A stretch of 64,000 nucleotides of DNA from Bacteroidota bacterium (lineage in GTDB: Bacteria; Bacteroidota; Bacteroidia; Chitinophagales; LD1), in the NCBI GenBank assembly GCA_018267365.1, contig JAFDYQ010000016.1:27293-91292 (forward strand), in the 5' to 3' direction. The notes beneath the pieces were generated by a model. That model saw only the letters and a program-made list of their open reading frames with translations, searched no databases and was not told the DNA's origin. Shown here piece after piece: positions 19,266-27,887 of this stretch. A program made the position numbers and the translations under genes. Within the stretch, counting starts at the first letter, position 1; each line of letters begins with the position of its first letter.

Positions 19266-20280
19266 CTACGGATATTTTTTCACTATTTGATTGCAGGGAT
19301 TGCTCCGCCTTTGCCAGTATACGTATGGTATCGAGCGCATTCACGCCATCTGAGAGCGGTGTGCGGCCTGTACATATACAGTCGTAAAACTCCGCCACCA
19401 CAGTGCTCAGTGGCTCGGTGATCTCATACTTCGGTATAGTGATATCTCCCAGCCGGTAGTCTATCAGCCGGCTCTTGGTAGGGTCGGGGGCGGTGTTATT
19501 GACATAGTCGTATATCACCAGCTTGTTAGTAGACTCTATATCATCATAGATGATCATCTTCTTTTCACCACCTATGATCATCTTGCGTATCTTGACCGGC
19601 GAGGCCCATGAGTCATTGATCTGCACCAGCAGGCCTGATCTATACTCCAGAAACAGGTACGCCAGATCTTCCACCTTACTGTTAAAGTTGAGTTTGCCTA
19701 TAGCCCGCGCTGTCTGGGGTTTTTCATCTATCAGATAGTTGATAATGGAAATATCATGACAGGCCAGATCCCAGAGTACATTCACATCATCCTGATAGAT
19801 GCCCAGGTTGATACGGGTAGCATCTATATAGTTGATACGCCCCAGAAAATCTTCCGTTATATATTTCTTTAGCTGACGTACTACTGGGTTGTACAGGTAT
19901 ATATGATCCACCATCAGTATCAGGCCGCGGGCTGCGGCTATACTGATCAGCTCCTCTACCTCAGCTACAGAGGTGGCCAGTGGTTTTTCTGCCAGCACAT
20001 GCTTGCCATGTAGCAGTGCCTCTTTGGCCAGCCGGTAGTGTGTAGAGGTGGGGGTAGCTATGACCACCGCATCTATCTCTTCATTGAGGAGTATATCGGT
20101 GGTAGCGTCCGTAGTGGTTTCCAGATGGATATAGACAGACTGTACAGCCTTCAGCCTGTCCGGATCTATATCACAGACTACCACACGGCCTGACATGCCA
20201 TGCTGCACGATATTGCGCAGGAGGTTTATGCCCCAGTATCCGTACCCTATCAGGCCTATGTTGATCTTGTCATCTGTCAT
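19231..20280 (-). CDS. Gfo/Idh/MocA-family oxidoreductase, copy 2
   Basis: 349 aa. Motifs: IGLIGYGYWGINLL (NAD(P) binding), VVIATPTSTH, AEKPLA with the catalytic lysine, and WDLACHDISI with the Asp/His pair. The order and wording match copy 1 at 15955 closely (for example GYWG, HVL-EKPL, the -ED-AY/F strand), indicating a duplicated module. The gene follows the PhyH gene at 20353 after 72 bp and overlaps the GT2 gene. The likely role is reshaping a nucleotide sugar or glycoside used by the adjacent GT2 enzyme. Confidence 0.85.
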   Translation of the reverse strand: MTDDKINIGLIGYGYWGINLLRNIVQHGMSGRVVVCDIDPDRLKAVQSVYIHLETTTDATTDILLNEEIDAVVIATPTSTHYRLAKEALLHGKHVLAEKPLATSVAEVEELISIAAARGLILMVDHIYLYNPVVRQLKKYITEDFLGRINYIDATRINLGIYQDDVNVLWDLACHDISIINYLIDEKPQTARAIGKLNFNSKVEDLAYLFLEYRSGLLVQINDSWASPVKIRKMIIGGEKKMIIYDDIESTNKLVIYDYVNNTAPDPTKSRLIDYRLGDITIPKYEITEPLSTVVAEFYDCICTGRTPLSDGVNALDTIRILAKAEQSLQSNSEKISVDGSVYHHFLLQ

Positions 20281-20352
20281 AGACAGTGGCTGCCTTTCAT
20301 TCGCATTTCAAAATAATACAATACTATCAAAAAGTGAAGGCGGTAGCCGCAG

Positions 20353-21267
20353 TCACTGTGCCAGGGATAGCCATGACCGCATCCGCTGTATGATACTGCG
20401 GGATGGTTTGCTCACGTTGTATCCTGCACGGGTTTTCATATCAGAGATCATGTGTCTGAGCTGCTCTCTGTCAGGCTGCGGCATAGCGTACGGTATCTCT
20501 CCCTGATAGGTGCCCAGATATGGCCGCTGCCCTATATCTCTGGCAAAATCACGGAAGCTGATCAGAAAATCATCCTCCATATCAAAGACCTCCAGTGTAT
20601 CCCTGTCCGGCACCCGGTAGTGAAACTTCATCCTGGCCCCTGCGCTTTTGACACCGGCAGTGATGGCACGCCTGACCGCTGTGCTTTTATTATCAGGGGA
20701 GTAGTGTATCACACTTTGATTGAGGATCACCGCTGTACCGGCAGGTACGATCATCGGCACCAGCTCAGGGTGTATCAGGTCTTCATTTCCCGAAAAGAAA
20801 AACGGCAATGTCGGAGCCCGTATCACATTAAAGTTGTCATACTGGCTGCCCGGCAGTATCATGATAGGTCCGTTTTCTGCCGTGATATCTTGCAGCGGCA
20901 CCCAGCAGTTCAGCGCTACGTGATGCTGCTCGTCTACTATGGTCCAGTCCTGATGCGCTGCCAGTGCGCTATTCGCACCGGGCACCTTGTACAGGAAGGC
21001 TCCTCCGAAGGGAGCATAGTCTGTGAATAGGTCTTCATAGGCACGGCTGAATACTTTTACGATCTCGTCGCTGGCTCTTTTTTTGTATTCAAAATCGGGG
21101 CTGTAGCTCCCGCTGAAAAAGCCACTCTGCCCTACATCTGGATGTAGCTGGTCAAAAAGGCTATTGAGCTGATCCACTTCCGTAGCATTGATAAAGGGCA
21201 GCACAATGAAGCCCTGCCTGTCAAAAAGCGCCTGATGCTCTGCCGATCGGAATATCCTCTTTGACAT
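20353..21267 (-). CDS. PhyH-family Fe(II)/2OG dioxygenase, paralog B
   Basis: 304 aa. His105 and Asp107 (AAHQDWTIVDE), distal His188 (SVIHYSPDN) and Arg199/Arg200 complete the expected iron and 2-oxoglutarate site. The N-terminus RIFRSAEHQALFDRQGFIVLPFI matches paralogs at 26048 and 21267. The C-terminus SIIQRMRSWLSLAQ is the amphipathic tail also seen in paralog A. Its ATG shares one base with the stop of the gene at 21267-22241. Presumably it hydroxylates an intermediate of the cluster's product, since it sits between other oxygenases and a sugar oxidoreductase. Confidence 0.85.
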   Translation of the reverse strand: MSKRIFRSAEHQALFDRQGFIVLPFINATEVDQLNSLFDQLHPDVGQSGFFSGSYSPDFEYKKRASDEIVKVFSRAYEDLFTDYAPFGGAFLYKVPGANSALAAHQDWTIVDEQHHVALNCWVPLQDITAENGPIMILPGSQYDNFNVIRAPTLPFFFSGNEDLIHPELVPMIVPAGTAVILNQSVIHYSPDNKSTAVRRAITAGVKSAGARMKFHYRVPDRDTLEVFDMEDDFLISFRDFARDIGQRPYLGTYQGEIPYAMPQPDREQLRHMISDMKTRAGYNVSKPSRSIIQRMRSWLSLAQ

Positions 21268-22241
21268 CAGCTGATCAATTCTTTTATGCGTTGCAGGATA
21301 GACTTGCCGGGAGCCTTTATTTCTGCAGTAGCGGGGCTATCAGATGCGATCACTGGTGCAGCAGGTACGGCACTACTGATCATCTCGCGCGCACCTGTAG
21401 GGCGAAACCGTGCCGCCAGATACTCTTTTGTGATCTTAGGAAAGGTATACTCTACCAGACCCAGGGACTCCCCCACCTTTGGCCGGTCCCGTATATTATC
21501 ACCAAACTGCTCAAAGTCCAGCATAAAGGAGTCATTCTGCGCAAATGCCTCCACCCGGCCACCATACGCTTCATCCCAATAGTAGGTGCGAAAGGCAGCA
21601 TCCTTATGCGTGAAATAAGTGTTGGTCACTATCCGTATATGCTCCGAATAGTTGGGCGGTGAGTAGTGGATGATGCTCTGATCAAAAAAAACAGCCTCGC
21701 CGGCCTTGATCTCTACAGGTACCATATAGTCTATCATATCATCCATCACCGGCGCAAAAAACTCCGGTATGCTGCTACCTCTGTAGGTGGGCATGAGCCG
21801 GTGGCTGCCGGGCAGCACAAACAAGGTACCATTGGTCACAGACAGATCGCATAGCGGTACCCAGATATTGATACCCGTATAGCGGCTCTCATCTACCAGG
21901 CTCATATCCTGGTGCACACACATGGCACTCTCCGGCCCCGGCGTCTTGACTATAAAGGCACCACACATCACCTTCACATCCCGGCAGTACAGATCTATGC
22001 CTCTCTGGCATATTCTCCTGATCTCCCTGTCTGCTATCAGCCTGTAGTTCTTGTCATGTGAAAATGTACTGGGAAAAAACCCGTGCTCATCCCGTGGGTG
22101 CAGCTCATGGTAGAGCGCCTCCAGCTCGCTGATCTCTGCCGGGTCATAAAATGGCAAGATGACATAACCGTTCTTTTCAAAAAAAGCCTGGTGGCTCTCC
22201 TCTCTGAAAACAGGCATCATCTTATCCGGGAAACTAAACAT
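21267..22241 (-). CDS. PhyH-family Fe(II)/2OG dioxygenase, paralog C
   Basis: 324 aa. Iron ligands His110 and Asp112 (CVHQDMSLVDE) and His192 (SIIHYSPPN), with Arg203 as the 2-oxoglutarate anchor. The usual tryptophan after HQD is replaced by Met. A proline/alanine-rich linker of about 30 residues (AVPAAPVIASDSPATAEIK) separates the oxygenase domain from the conserved tail GKSILQRIKELIS, which makes the tail look like a tethered module rather than part of the fold. Spacing to the upstream fused gene is 27 nt. Substrate unknown. Confidence 0.85.
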   Translation of the reverse strand: MFSFPDKMMPVFREESHQAFFEKNGYVILPFYDPAEISELEALYHELHPRDEHGFFPSTFSHDKNYRLIADREIRRICQRGIDLYCRDVKVMCGAFIVKTPGPESAMCVHQDMSLVDESRYTGINIWVPLCDLSVTNGTLFVLPGSHRLMPTYRGSSIPEFFAPVMDDMIDYMVPVEIKAGEAVFFDQSIIHYSPPNYSEHIRIVTNTYFTHKDAAFRTYYWDEAYGGRVEAFAQNDSFMLDFEQFGDNIRDRPKVGESLGLVEYTFPKITKEYLAARFRPTGAREMISSAVPAAPVIASDSPATAEIKAPGKSILQRIKELIS

Positions 22242-22268
22242 GCGCTTTACTTTTTTCTTGATCTCCTC

Positions 22269-24197
22269 TCAGGCTCCTACCAGTCTCATTTTTATTTCCT
22301 TGGCTATATTCTTAAGTGTGTATTTTTCGGCAAAGGTCCTCGTATCTACCCACTGCTGCGGAGGTTCGGGTTGTGGTTCTGCTATGGCAGTATCAGGAGC
22401 CTGCACTGTGGCGGGGTCTTCTTGCTTTTGCTCTTGCGGCGCAGACATATTGCCAAAGATCTTCGCCAGCTTCTCCGTCATCGGGATATTAAATGTATTG
22501 CCGGCGGCTTTCATCACCTCCAGCAGCTCGTCTGTGGTATAGCGTGTGAAATCATACGGCACCTCGGTCGGTGCGCCGTATCCTTCTATCACTCCACCCG
22601 AGTCATAGAGGCTTGCCAGGGCTGAGTTATTATATTTCAGATAGAAGTCCGTATCTACATTATATCGCAGCATCGTGCGAAAGGTGCCATCCGGCCTCAT
22701 ATAGTAGTGTACCAGGTCGGCATCTTCCTGTGTCACACCTACGCCTACGGCCAGGCGTACACTATCAGATACATTGGGCGGAGATGCATGGAAGGTCCTG
22801 TTGTCAAACATCAGCACCTCACCCGCCTTCATATCTATGGTATGCAGGTAGGGAAATATACTGAACATATGATCACTCAGCGGCACAGGGCACTGCGGCG
22901 AGGGAGAGGGTCGGTGGTTCATCATAAACTTATGGCTGCCCTTGATCACACCCATACCACCGTTATCTATATTGGTATCTACCAGCGCTATCCAGCAGGT
23001 GATGGAGCAGTATCCATCCTCCTCACGATCCGCAAAACTCCAATCCTGATGTGCCGGCACCACGCCCTTAGGATTCACTTCCTTCACCACATAGCTGGCC
23101 ACAAAAGGTTTGAATTTCTCCAGGTGCTCACTGAGCCTGGGCACTACTATGCCCCATATTTTCTCCCTGATCTCTCGGCACATCTCCTTGTCTGCCTGAT
23201 CCATGCTCACATGAAACCCAAAGCCACGATCGTCCCTGATGTGCTTGGAGAGGTAATATTGCTTTAATTCATCTATCTCATCTGCACCCAGCAGTGGAAA
23301 TACAGCGTAGCCCTCTTTTTCAAAAAATCCCTGCTTCGCGCTATCGCGGAATATCGGTTTCATCTTATACATCGCTTCTGACTTTTGATGTAGGAAATTT
23401 AGTTTCATCTGCCGGTACTCTTCTGCTGTCACAAAGCGCTGCTGATAGTCAAAAGAAGCCTCCACACGTCCAAAATCAGGCCGGCTGCCTATCTGTCTAT
23501 TATACCGCTGAAAAAAATCTGCCTCTACGCCATAGCGGTCTGTCTGTGCTCCCGCCTCATGATGATAAAACAGCAGTGGCGCATCTGCAGCAGTGAGGCC
23601 ATAGGTCACAGCTATGCGCGCTGAGGCTCCTGTATTAGGTGGCGAGGCATGCAGCAGCGCATGGGAGAATATAAATGCCTCCCCGGCCTTCATGCGCAGC
23701 AGGGTGAGGTCCTGCCGCAGCTCATCCTGCACCTCGCGAAAAGGATCAGGCAGCGTGGGTGCCCTCAGCGCACCTGAGAAGCGGTGGCTACCTTCTATCA
23801 CTTGTATAGCGCCATTGGTCTCATCCGTATCCTGCAGCGGTATCCAGATAGTCACACTATCATGCGCAGGCTCATCGGTCACTGTCCAGTCCTGGTGTAT
23901 GGGCATCTCTCCCCCCGCTCCGGGCTGCTTATTGAGAAAACAGCTGCCCAGCTTTCTGATCTCTCCAAAGCGCTCCGGCACATATCTGTCCAGCACAGCT
24001 GTTATCTTTTCATTGAGTGCCGTACGCCGTAGCTCATCCGTATCAAAACTGCTGGAGTAAAAGCCCGGCGGCGGCTCCGGATAGGACGCAAAAAACAGAT
24101 GGCGCAGCTCCTCTACATCTGCCCCCGGCAGAAATGGTACGACCACATATCCCTGCAGGTCAAACTGGCGCTGTAATTTTTCATCCTTGAATAGCAT
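22269..24197 (-). CDS. Tandem PhyH dioxygenase fusion (two complete domains), paralogs D1 and D2
   Basis: 642 aa, twice the family length. Domain 1 (1 to about 275) has His101, Asp103 (PIHQDWTVTDE), His183 (LLHASPPN) and Arg194. Domain 2 begins near Met279 (MKPIFRDSAKQGFFEKEGY) and has His383, Asp385 (PAHQDWSFAD), His470 (RTFHASPPN) and Arg481. Both sites look intact, so both could be active. After domain 2 come a Gln/Pro/Glu-rich linker (about 580-620) and a basic amphipathic tail (KNIAKEIKMRLVGA). The gene may have arisen by fusion of two neighbours in this oxygenase operon. It could do two successive hydroxylations on one substrate. Confidence 0.85.
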   Translation of the reverse strand: MLFKDEKLQRQFDLQGYVVVPFLPGADVEELRHLFFASYPEPPPGFYSSSFDTDELRRTALNEKITAVLDRYVPERFGEIRKLGSCFLNKQPGAGGEMPIHQDWTVTDEPAHDSVTIWIPLQDTDETNGAIQVIEGSHRFSGALRAPTLPDPFREVQDELRQDLTLLRMKAGEAFIFSHALLHASPPNTGASARIAVTYGLTAADAPLLFYHHEAGAQTDRYGVEADFFQRYNRQIGSRPDFGRVEASFDYQQRFVTAEEYRQMKLNFLHQKSEAMYKMKPIFRDSAKQGFFEKEGYAVFPLLGADEIDELKQYYLSKHIRDDRGFGFHVSMDQADKEMCREIREKIWGIVVPRLSEHLEKFKPFVASYVVKEVNPKGVVPAHQDWSFADREEDGYCSITCWIALVDTNIDNGGMGVIKGSHKFMMNHRPSPSPQCPVPLSDHMFSIFPYLHTIDMKAGEVLMFDNRTFHASPPNVSDSVRLAVGVGVTQEDADLVHYYMRPDGTFRTMLRYNVDTDFYLKYNNSALASLYDSGGVIEGYGAPTEVPYDFTRYTTDELLEVMKAAGNTFNIPMTEKLAKIFGNMSAPQEQKQEDPATVQAPDTAIAEPQPEPPQQWVDTRTFAEKYTLKNIAKEIKMRLVGA

Positions 24198-24220
24198 GCC
24201 GAAATATTATACTGTAGCGA

Positions 24221-25138
24221 TCAGGCAAACGCCTCTTTGATCCTGGATATCAGATTTTTCTTTTGTGGCTCATCATAGGCCGGCCCTCGCAGGCGCTGCG
24301 CAAACTCCTGCGCATCTATAGGCCGGTACCGGTAGGGTATAGTACGCAGCCGCTTTACAGCGCCCGGATTTTTCCATGGGTTAAACTGCATGTAAAAGTC
24401 TACATCCACCTCCAGCACTTCTACTTCACTCTGGCTCACTGCCGGATTCATGTGGTAGTGTATAGAGGGCATCTCTGCAGGTATGCAGATCAGCTGGATG
24501 GCCAGCCTCAGTTCATTGGTAGTATTGACAGCAGAGTAGTGCACTATACTGTCATCCAGTATCACGCAGTCTCCGGCTTTGGTCTCCAGTGGCACCAGGT
24601 ATTTGTCTATGATCTCCTGCTTCACATTGTCCAGCTCCCAGGGTATCATCGGCCCTCTGATCTCACCAAATCTCTTGTGACTACCCGGCACTACCTGCAG
24701 CGTACCATTAGCCACCGTAGAGTCTACCAGCGGGCACCAGATAGATACTGTGTAGCACTTGCGCTCATCTGCAAAGGCCCAGTTCTCATGCAGCGGTACT
24801 TCGCCATTTTGCGATTGCTTTCTGATATAGTTGGCTATGATAGGGCGGTAGTCTGCCAGCAGATCATCCATGCGCTTTTTAAATCGTGCCGTGATCGCGT
24901 CAAAGACCATTTTCTTATACTCCACATTCTTGTCTATGAAGGTAAAGTCATATGTGATCAGTGGTGTGCCGTCCACACCGGTCTCACCAGCAGTGATCTG
25001 TCCGCCACTATGCGGCAGCGTATCAAAAAAATTCTGTTTGAGAAATGCTACCTCCTCAGGAGATATGAATGGTACGCGTACATACCCGTTCTTTACAAAT
25101 TCAGCATTCAGGGCATCATCATTTAGTACTCTACGCAT
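24221..25138 (-). CDS. PhyH-family protein with an altered iron motif (HxN), paralog E
   Basis: 305 aa and aligned with the other paralogs throughout (NAEFVKNGYVRVPFISPEEV, WCPLVDSTVANGTLQVVPGSHK, DSIVHYSAVN). The facial-triad motif reads PLHENW: His117-Glu118-Asn119 where the paralogs have His-Gln-Asp. The codon is AAC, so the aspartate ligand is missing. Distal His190 and Arg201 are kept. Loss of the carboxylate ligand is known to open a halide site in Fe/2OG halogenases (there Ala or Gly), and can also abolish catalysis. The C-terminal KKNLISRIKEAFA tail is kept. It follows the ABC permease gene after 68 bp. Confidence 0.8.
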   Translation of the reverse strand: MRRVLNDDALNAEFVKNGYVRVPFISPEEVAFLKQNFFDTLPHSGGQITAGETGVDGTPLITYDFTFIDKNVEYKKMVFDAITARFKKRMDDLLADYRPIIANYIRKQSQNGEVPLHENWAFADERKCYTVSIWCPLVDSTVANGTLQVVPGSHKRFGEIRGPMIPWELDNVKQEIIDKYLVPLETKAGDCVILDDSIVHYSAVNTTNELRLAIQLICIPAEMPSIHYHMNPAVSQSEVEVLEVDVDFYMQFNPWKNPGAVKRLRTIPYRYRPIDAQEFAQRLRGPAYDEPQKKNLISRIKEAFA

Positions 25139-25206
25139 AGTGCAAACCTTGTCTTGCTAAGATACAAAATAATAGTGTGGGCTGCGCTGATCTATATCAC
25201 AGGCCC

Positions 25207-26022
25207 TCACGCATAGTCTACTATATCATCTTCTACGCGCACCAGCAGCAGGATAGCCGCACCCAGCAGTGCCGCCACTACAGCATATGAGAGCCAGTAC
25301 CACCCATCCATCGCCTCTCCCAGCAGGGCGTAGCGGTAGCCGGCTATGACAGCCGCCATAGGGTTGAAGTAGAGTAGAAACTGATACTGGTCAGGAATGA
25401 TCGTACGGGGAAAAAATACCGGTGTGACCCAGATCCCGATGCTGATCAGCGGCATCACCACCTGATGCAGATCCCGATAGCGCACACTGGCCAGGGTGAG
25501 CCAGAGGGATACAGTGAGGCCCAGGCAGATATTCATTGCTATAAAAAAGGGCAGGAGCAGAAGATGCCATGACACATGAAACTGCAATACGACCATAAAA
25601 ACAAAAAGCAGAAGCAGTGAGATCGCTGTCTCTACGCCGGCTATCAGCACCTTAGATAGCGGTAGTATCAGCCGGGGAAAGTACATACGCCTGATCAGGT
25701 CTTGCTTATCCGTGATCGCCACAGATGCAGTAGTGACGATCTGAGAGAAAAAATTCCACGCTATCATACCTGAGAAAGCAAAAAGCAGATACGGAGAGGA
25801 GGTTTCTATATGCAGCAGGTAGCCGAAGAGCACAGTGAAAATGGACAAGATAATAACGGGCCTGAGTACCGCCCACAGCAGGCCAAAGTAGGTCTGCGCA
25901 TATGCCGCTTTCAGCTCCTGCCACGCGAATATCCAGATGAGGCTTCTGTACCGGATCATCCGTTTCCAGTATTCTCTCTGAGAGAGGGGGTTTGCAGTGA
26001 TGGTCAGTGGCTCCACGTGCAC
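25207..26022 (-). CDS. ABC-2 type permease, polysaccharide/O-antigen exporter (Wzm/TagG-like)
   Basis: 271 aa with six predicted membrane helices and the N-terminal signature of this family: RYRSLIWIFAWQELKAAYAQTYFGLLWAVLRP, read here as residues about 25-56, followed by GMIAWNFFSQ and SLPVFFPRT-like (VTPVFFPRTIIP) segments. Wzm/TagG permeases export lipid-linked polysaccharides with a separate ATPase (Wzt/TagH). No ABC ATPase of that type is seen in this window; the ABC protein at 51385 is a fused exporter of another class. It lies inside the PhyH operon, which suggests that the oxidised product, or its lipid-linked form, is exported. Confidence 0.85.
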   Translation of the reverse strand: MHVEPLTITANPLSQREYWKRMIRYRSLIWIFAWQELKAAYAQTYFGLLWAVLRPVIILSIFTVLFGYLLHIETSSPYLLFAFSGMIAWNFFSQIVTTASVAITDKQDLIRRMYFPRLILPLSKVLIAGVETAISLLLLFVFMVVLQFHVSWHLLLLPFFIAMNICLGLTVSLWLTLASVRYRDLHQVVMPLISIGIWVTPVFFPRTIIPDQYQFLLYFNPMAAVIAGYRYALLGEAMDGWYWLSYAVVAALLGAAILLLVRVEDDIVDYA

Positions 26023-26047
26023 AATATAGCAGTAAAAAATCAGCCCC

Positions 26048-26908
26048 TCAGGTACCTAGTGCAGCACGCAGCCGCTCTATCCACGATAGTGGCCTCCCTG
26101 TCATACGCCTGAGCGCGGCCGGTGTCACCGGTGTGTGGTCTGCATGCACTACCCGTGTCAGCTGGGCCTGCGGAGATTCTCCTTTTACAAATCTCAGATA
26201 TGCCTCTCTGCTCATATTATATCGGCCCAGCTGCTGCGGGTCATCTCCCTGCGCGTAGTACATGATCAGCTCCGCTTCCTGCGGGTAGGCGGCCATCACT
26301 GCGGCTACGCGAGGGCGATCACTGAGGTTAGGGTACGAGGCGTGGATCACTGCATGGTCAAAGATGAATGCCTCACCCCTGCGCGACGGATAGTCCTCCA
26401 GCAGGGCCTCGAGCTCTGCACGTACAGGCTCATAGGGCCAGGCGTAGCCATGAGTAGGACGCAGGAAGTGATGGAATCTGTGGCTACCCTTCACGAAGCG
26501 CATACAGCCGTTAGTCCTGTCTGTATCTACCAGAGAGACCCACACACTGATGCTGCGGTAGCGATCCTCATCTACAAAGGTCGTATCCTGATGCAGGGGG
26601 GTGGCAGACCCGCTGCCCGTCTGCTTGATCAAGAAATTGCCAAAAAGCCGCTGATAGTCACATAGCACTTTATCCATCTCCGGTGCCATCACAGCAGCTA
26701 TGTACGCATCTGCCTGTCGTATCAGCTCCTGATCATTGCTGTGGCTGGTAGTGGTGAAAGGAAGACCTATCCGCTCATGTGCTGCAGCCAGTGTGTCATA
26801 TGACCGCTGCAGCGCATCTACCTGTACCTCCGTGAGTAGTGGCAGGCGCACCAATCCGTTTTTATCAAACTCATCCTGTAGCTCCTGTGATCTGAAAATA
26901 CGATACAT
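26048..26908 (-). CDS. PhyH-family Fe(II)/2OG dioxygenase, paralog F
   Basis: 286 aa. His106 and Asp108 (PLHQDTTFVDE), distal His189 (AVIHASYPN) and Arg200 form a complete site; Trp after HQD is Thr. The start MYRIFRSQELQDEFDKNGLVRLPLL aligns with the other copies. The tail RPLSWIERLRAALGT is another variant of the amphipathic helix. It follows paralog G by 2 nt and precedes the ABC permease by 25 nt, so all three are one transcript. F and G share the DxD/RY segment FVDE-RY and are closer to each other than to A-E. Confidence 0.85.
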   Translation of the reverse strand: MYRIFRSQELQDEFDKNGLVRLPLLTEVQVDALQRSYDTLAAAHERIGLPFTTTSHSNDQELIRQADAYIAAVMAPEMDKVLCDYQRLFGNFLIKQTGSGSATPLHQDTTFVDEDRYRSISVWVSLVDTDRTNGCMRFVKGSHRFHHFLRPTHGYAWPYEPVRAELEALLEDYPSRRGEAFIFDHAVIHASYPNLSDRPRVAAVMAAYPQEAELIMYYAQGDDPQQLGRYNMSREAYLRFVKGESPQAQLTRVVHADHTPVTPAALRRMTGRPLSWIERLRAALGT

Positions 26909-26910
26909 GC

Positions 26911-27792
26911 CTAGCTAAATATTTTCTCAAACCAACTGCGTTTGGGCTTGGCAGGCAGGCGCTGTGCCATCTGTCTCAGAAACTCGTCTCTCGTGATCTG
27001 CGGAAAGTCCCACGATATATGGCGTATAAACCGTGACTCATCCGGCCTGCCATCCCTTTTGAGGTGAAAGAAGGTGTCCATATCAAAGCTGTACTGCTCT
27101 ATACGGTCAGTAGGCGCACCGGGCTCCAGGTAGTGAAAGATAAGGTCTGAGCCGGCTGAGCGTATGGCCATCACAGCTGCCATGCGCGGCCCCGCAGAGA
27201 GATTGGGCGTAGCGCCATGCATCACGGCATGGTTGATCACTATCGCCTCGCCGGCCTGCACGGGCACCTCGGTTATGTTCTCTTTCAGCAGGTCAAACAC
27301 CTCATCATAGGCAGAGGGGCAGACAGGCGTCACACGCAGTGAGCGCATATACCGGTGCGTGCCCGGTACGAAAAACATGTTACCATTATCGTGGTTGATA
27401 TCGTGCAGCGCCACCCATATATTGGCAGTGACATATCGCTGCTCATCTACGAATGTCGGATCCTGGTGTATGCGCGTATCTGATCCCTCACCGGGCTGCT
27501 TCGTGATATACGTGCACATCATGGGCTCATAGTTTTGAAAGAACCGGTGTAGCTGCGGCGCTATCACAGAGCGGATCTTGTCATCTACCCTTCGGATCAG
27601 GTCGGGATCATTGGTATGTGTGGTAGATTGGTACAGGCTATTCACTGCCTCATGCTCCCGCTGTGTCGCTATGAAAAACTCACGCAGCTGCTGTGTCTGC
27701 GCCTCATCCAGTATTTTGACCTTGGCATAGCCATCTCTGTCAAACTGCCGCTGGAGCTCTGCATCTATAAATATGGGCGCTACTGTACTCAT
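26911..27792 (-). CDS. PhyH-family Fe(II)/2OG dioxygenase, paralog G
   Basis: I prefer the ATG at 27792 (MSTVAPIFIDAELQRQFDRDGY) over that at 27828, because it aligns with the N-termini of the paralogs; the longer form would add 12 residues. The 293-aa protein has His109 and Asp111 (RIHQDPTFVDE), His192 (AVMHGATPN) and Arg203. WVALHDINHDNGNMFFVPGTH is the usual second strand set. The C-terminus PKRSWFEKIFS is a short form of the shared tail. It is the first gene of the ten-gene minus-strand operon, divergent from the methyltransferase at 27888 with 95 bp between starts. Confidence 0.85.
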   Translation of the reverse strand: MSTVAPIFIDAELQRQFDRDGYAKVKILDEAQTQQLREFFIATQREHEAVNSLYQSTTHTNDPDLIRRVDDKIRSVIAPQLHRFFQNYEPMMCTYITKQPGEGSDTRIHQDPTFVDEQRYVTANIWVALHDINHDNGNMFFVPGTHRYMRSLRVTPVCPSAYDEVFDLLKENITEVPVQAGEAIVINHAVMHGATPNLSAGPRMAAVMAIRSAGSDLIFHYLEPGAPTDRIEQYSFDMDTFFHLKRDGRPDESRFIRHISWDFPQITRDEFLRQMAQRLPAKPKRSWFEKIFS

Positions 27793-27887
27793 CGTATCAC
27801 GATATGAAATGTAATCCATTTCACCCAAAAGTAAAAGCAGCTGACGTACAGGCTACATAGCGTCATTTTCTATATCTTACACACGCT

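Noticed and set aside
24263..25126. Plus-strand ORF of 287 aa opposite the PhyH gene at 24221
   Set aside because: Long antisense reading caused by the codon bias of a GC-rich gene; no domain, no start context.
25207..26022. Pairing of the ABC-2 permease with the ABC protein at 51385
   Set aside because: The latter has its own membrane domain (MsbA-type) and is 25 kb away beyond an inserted element.
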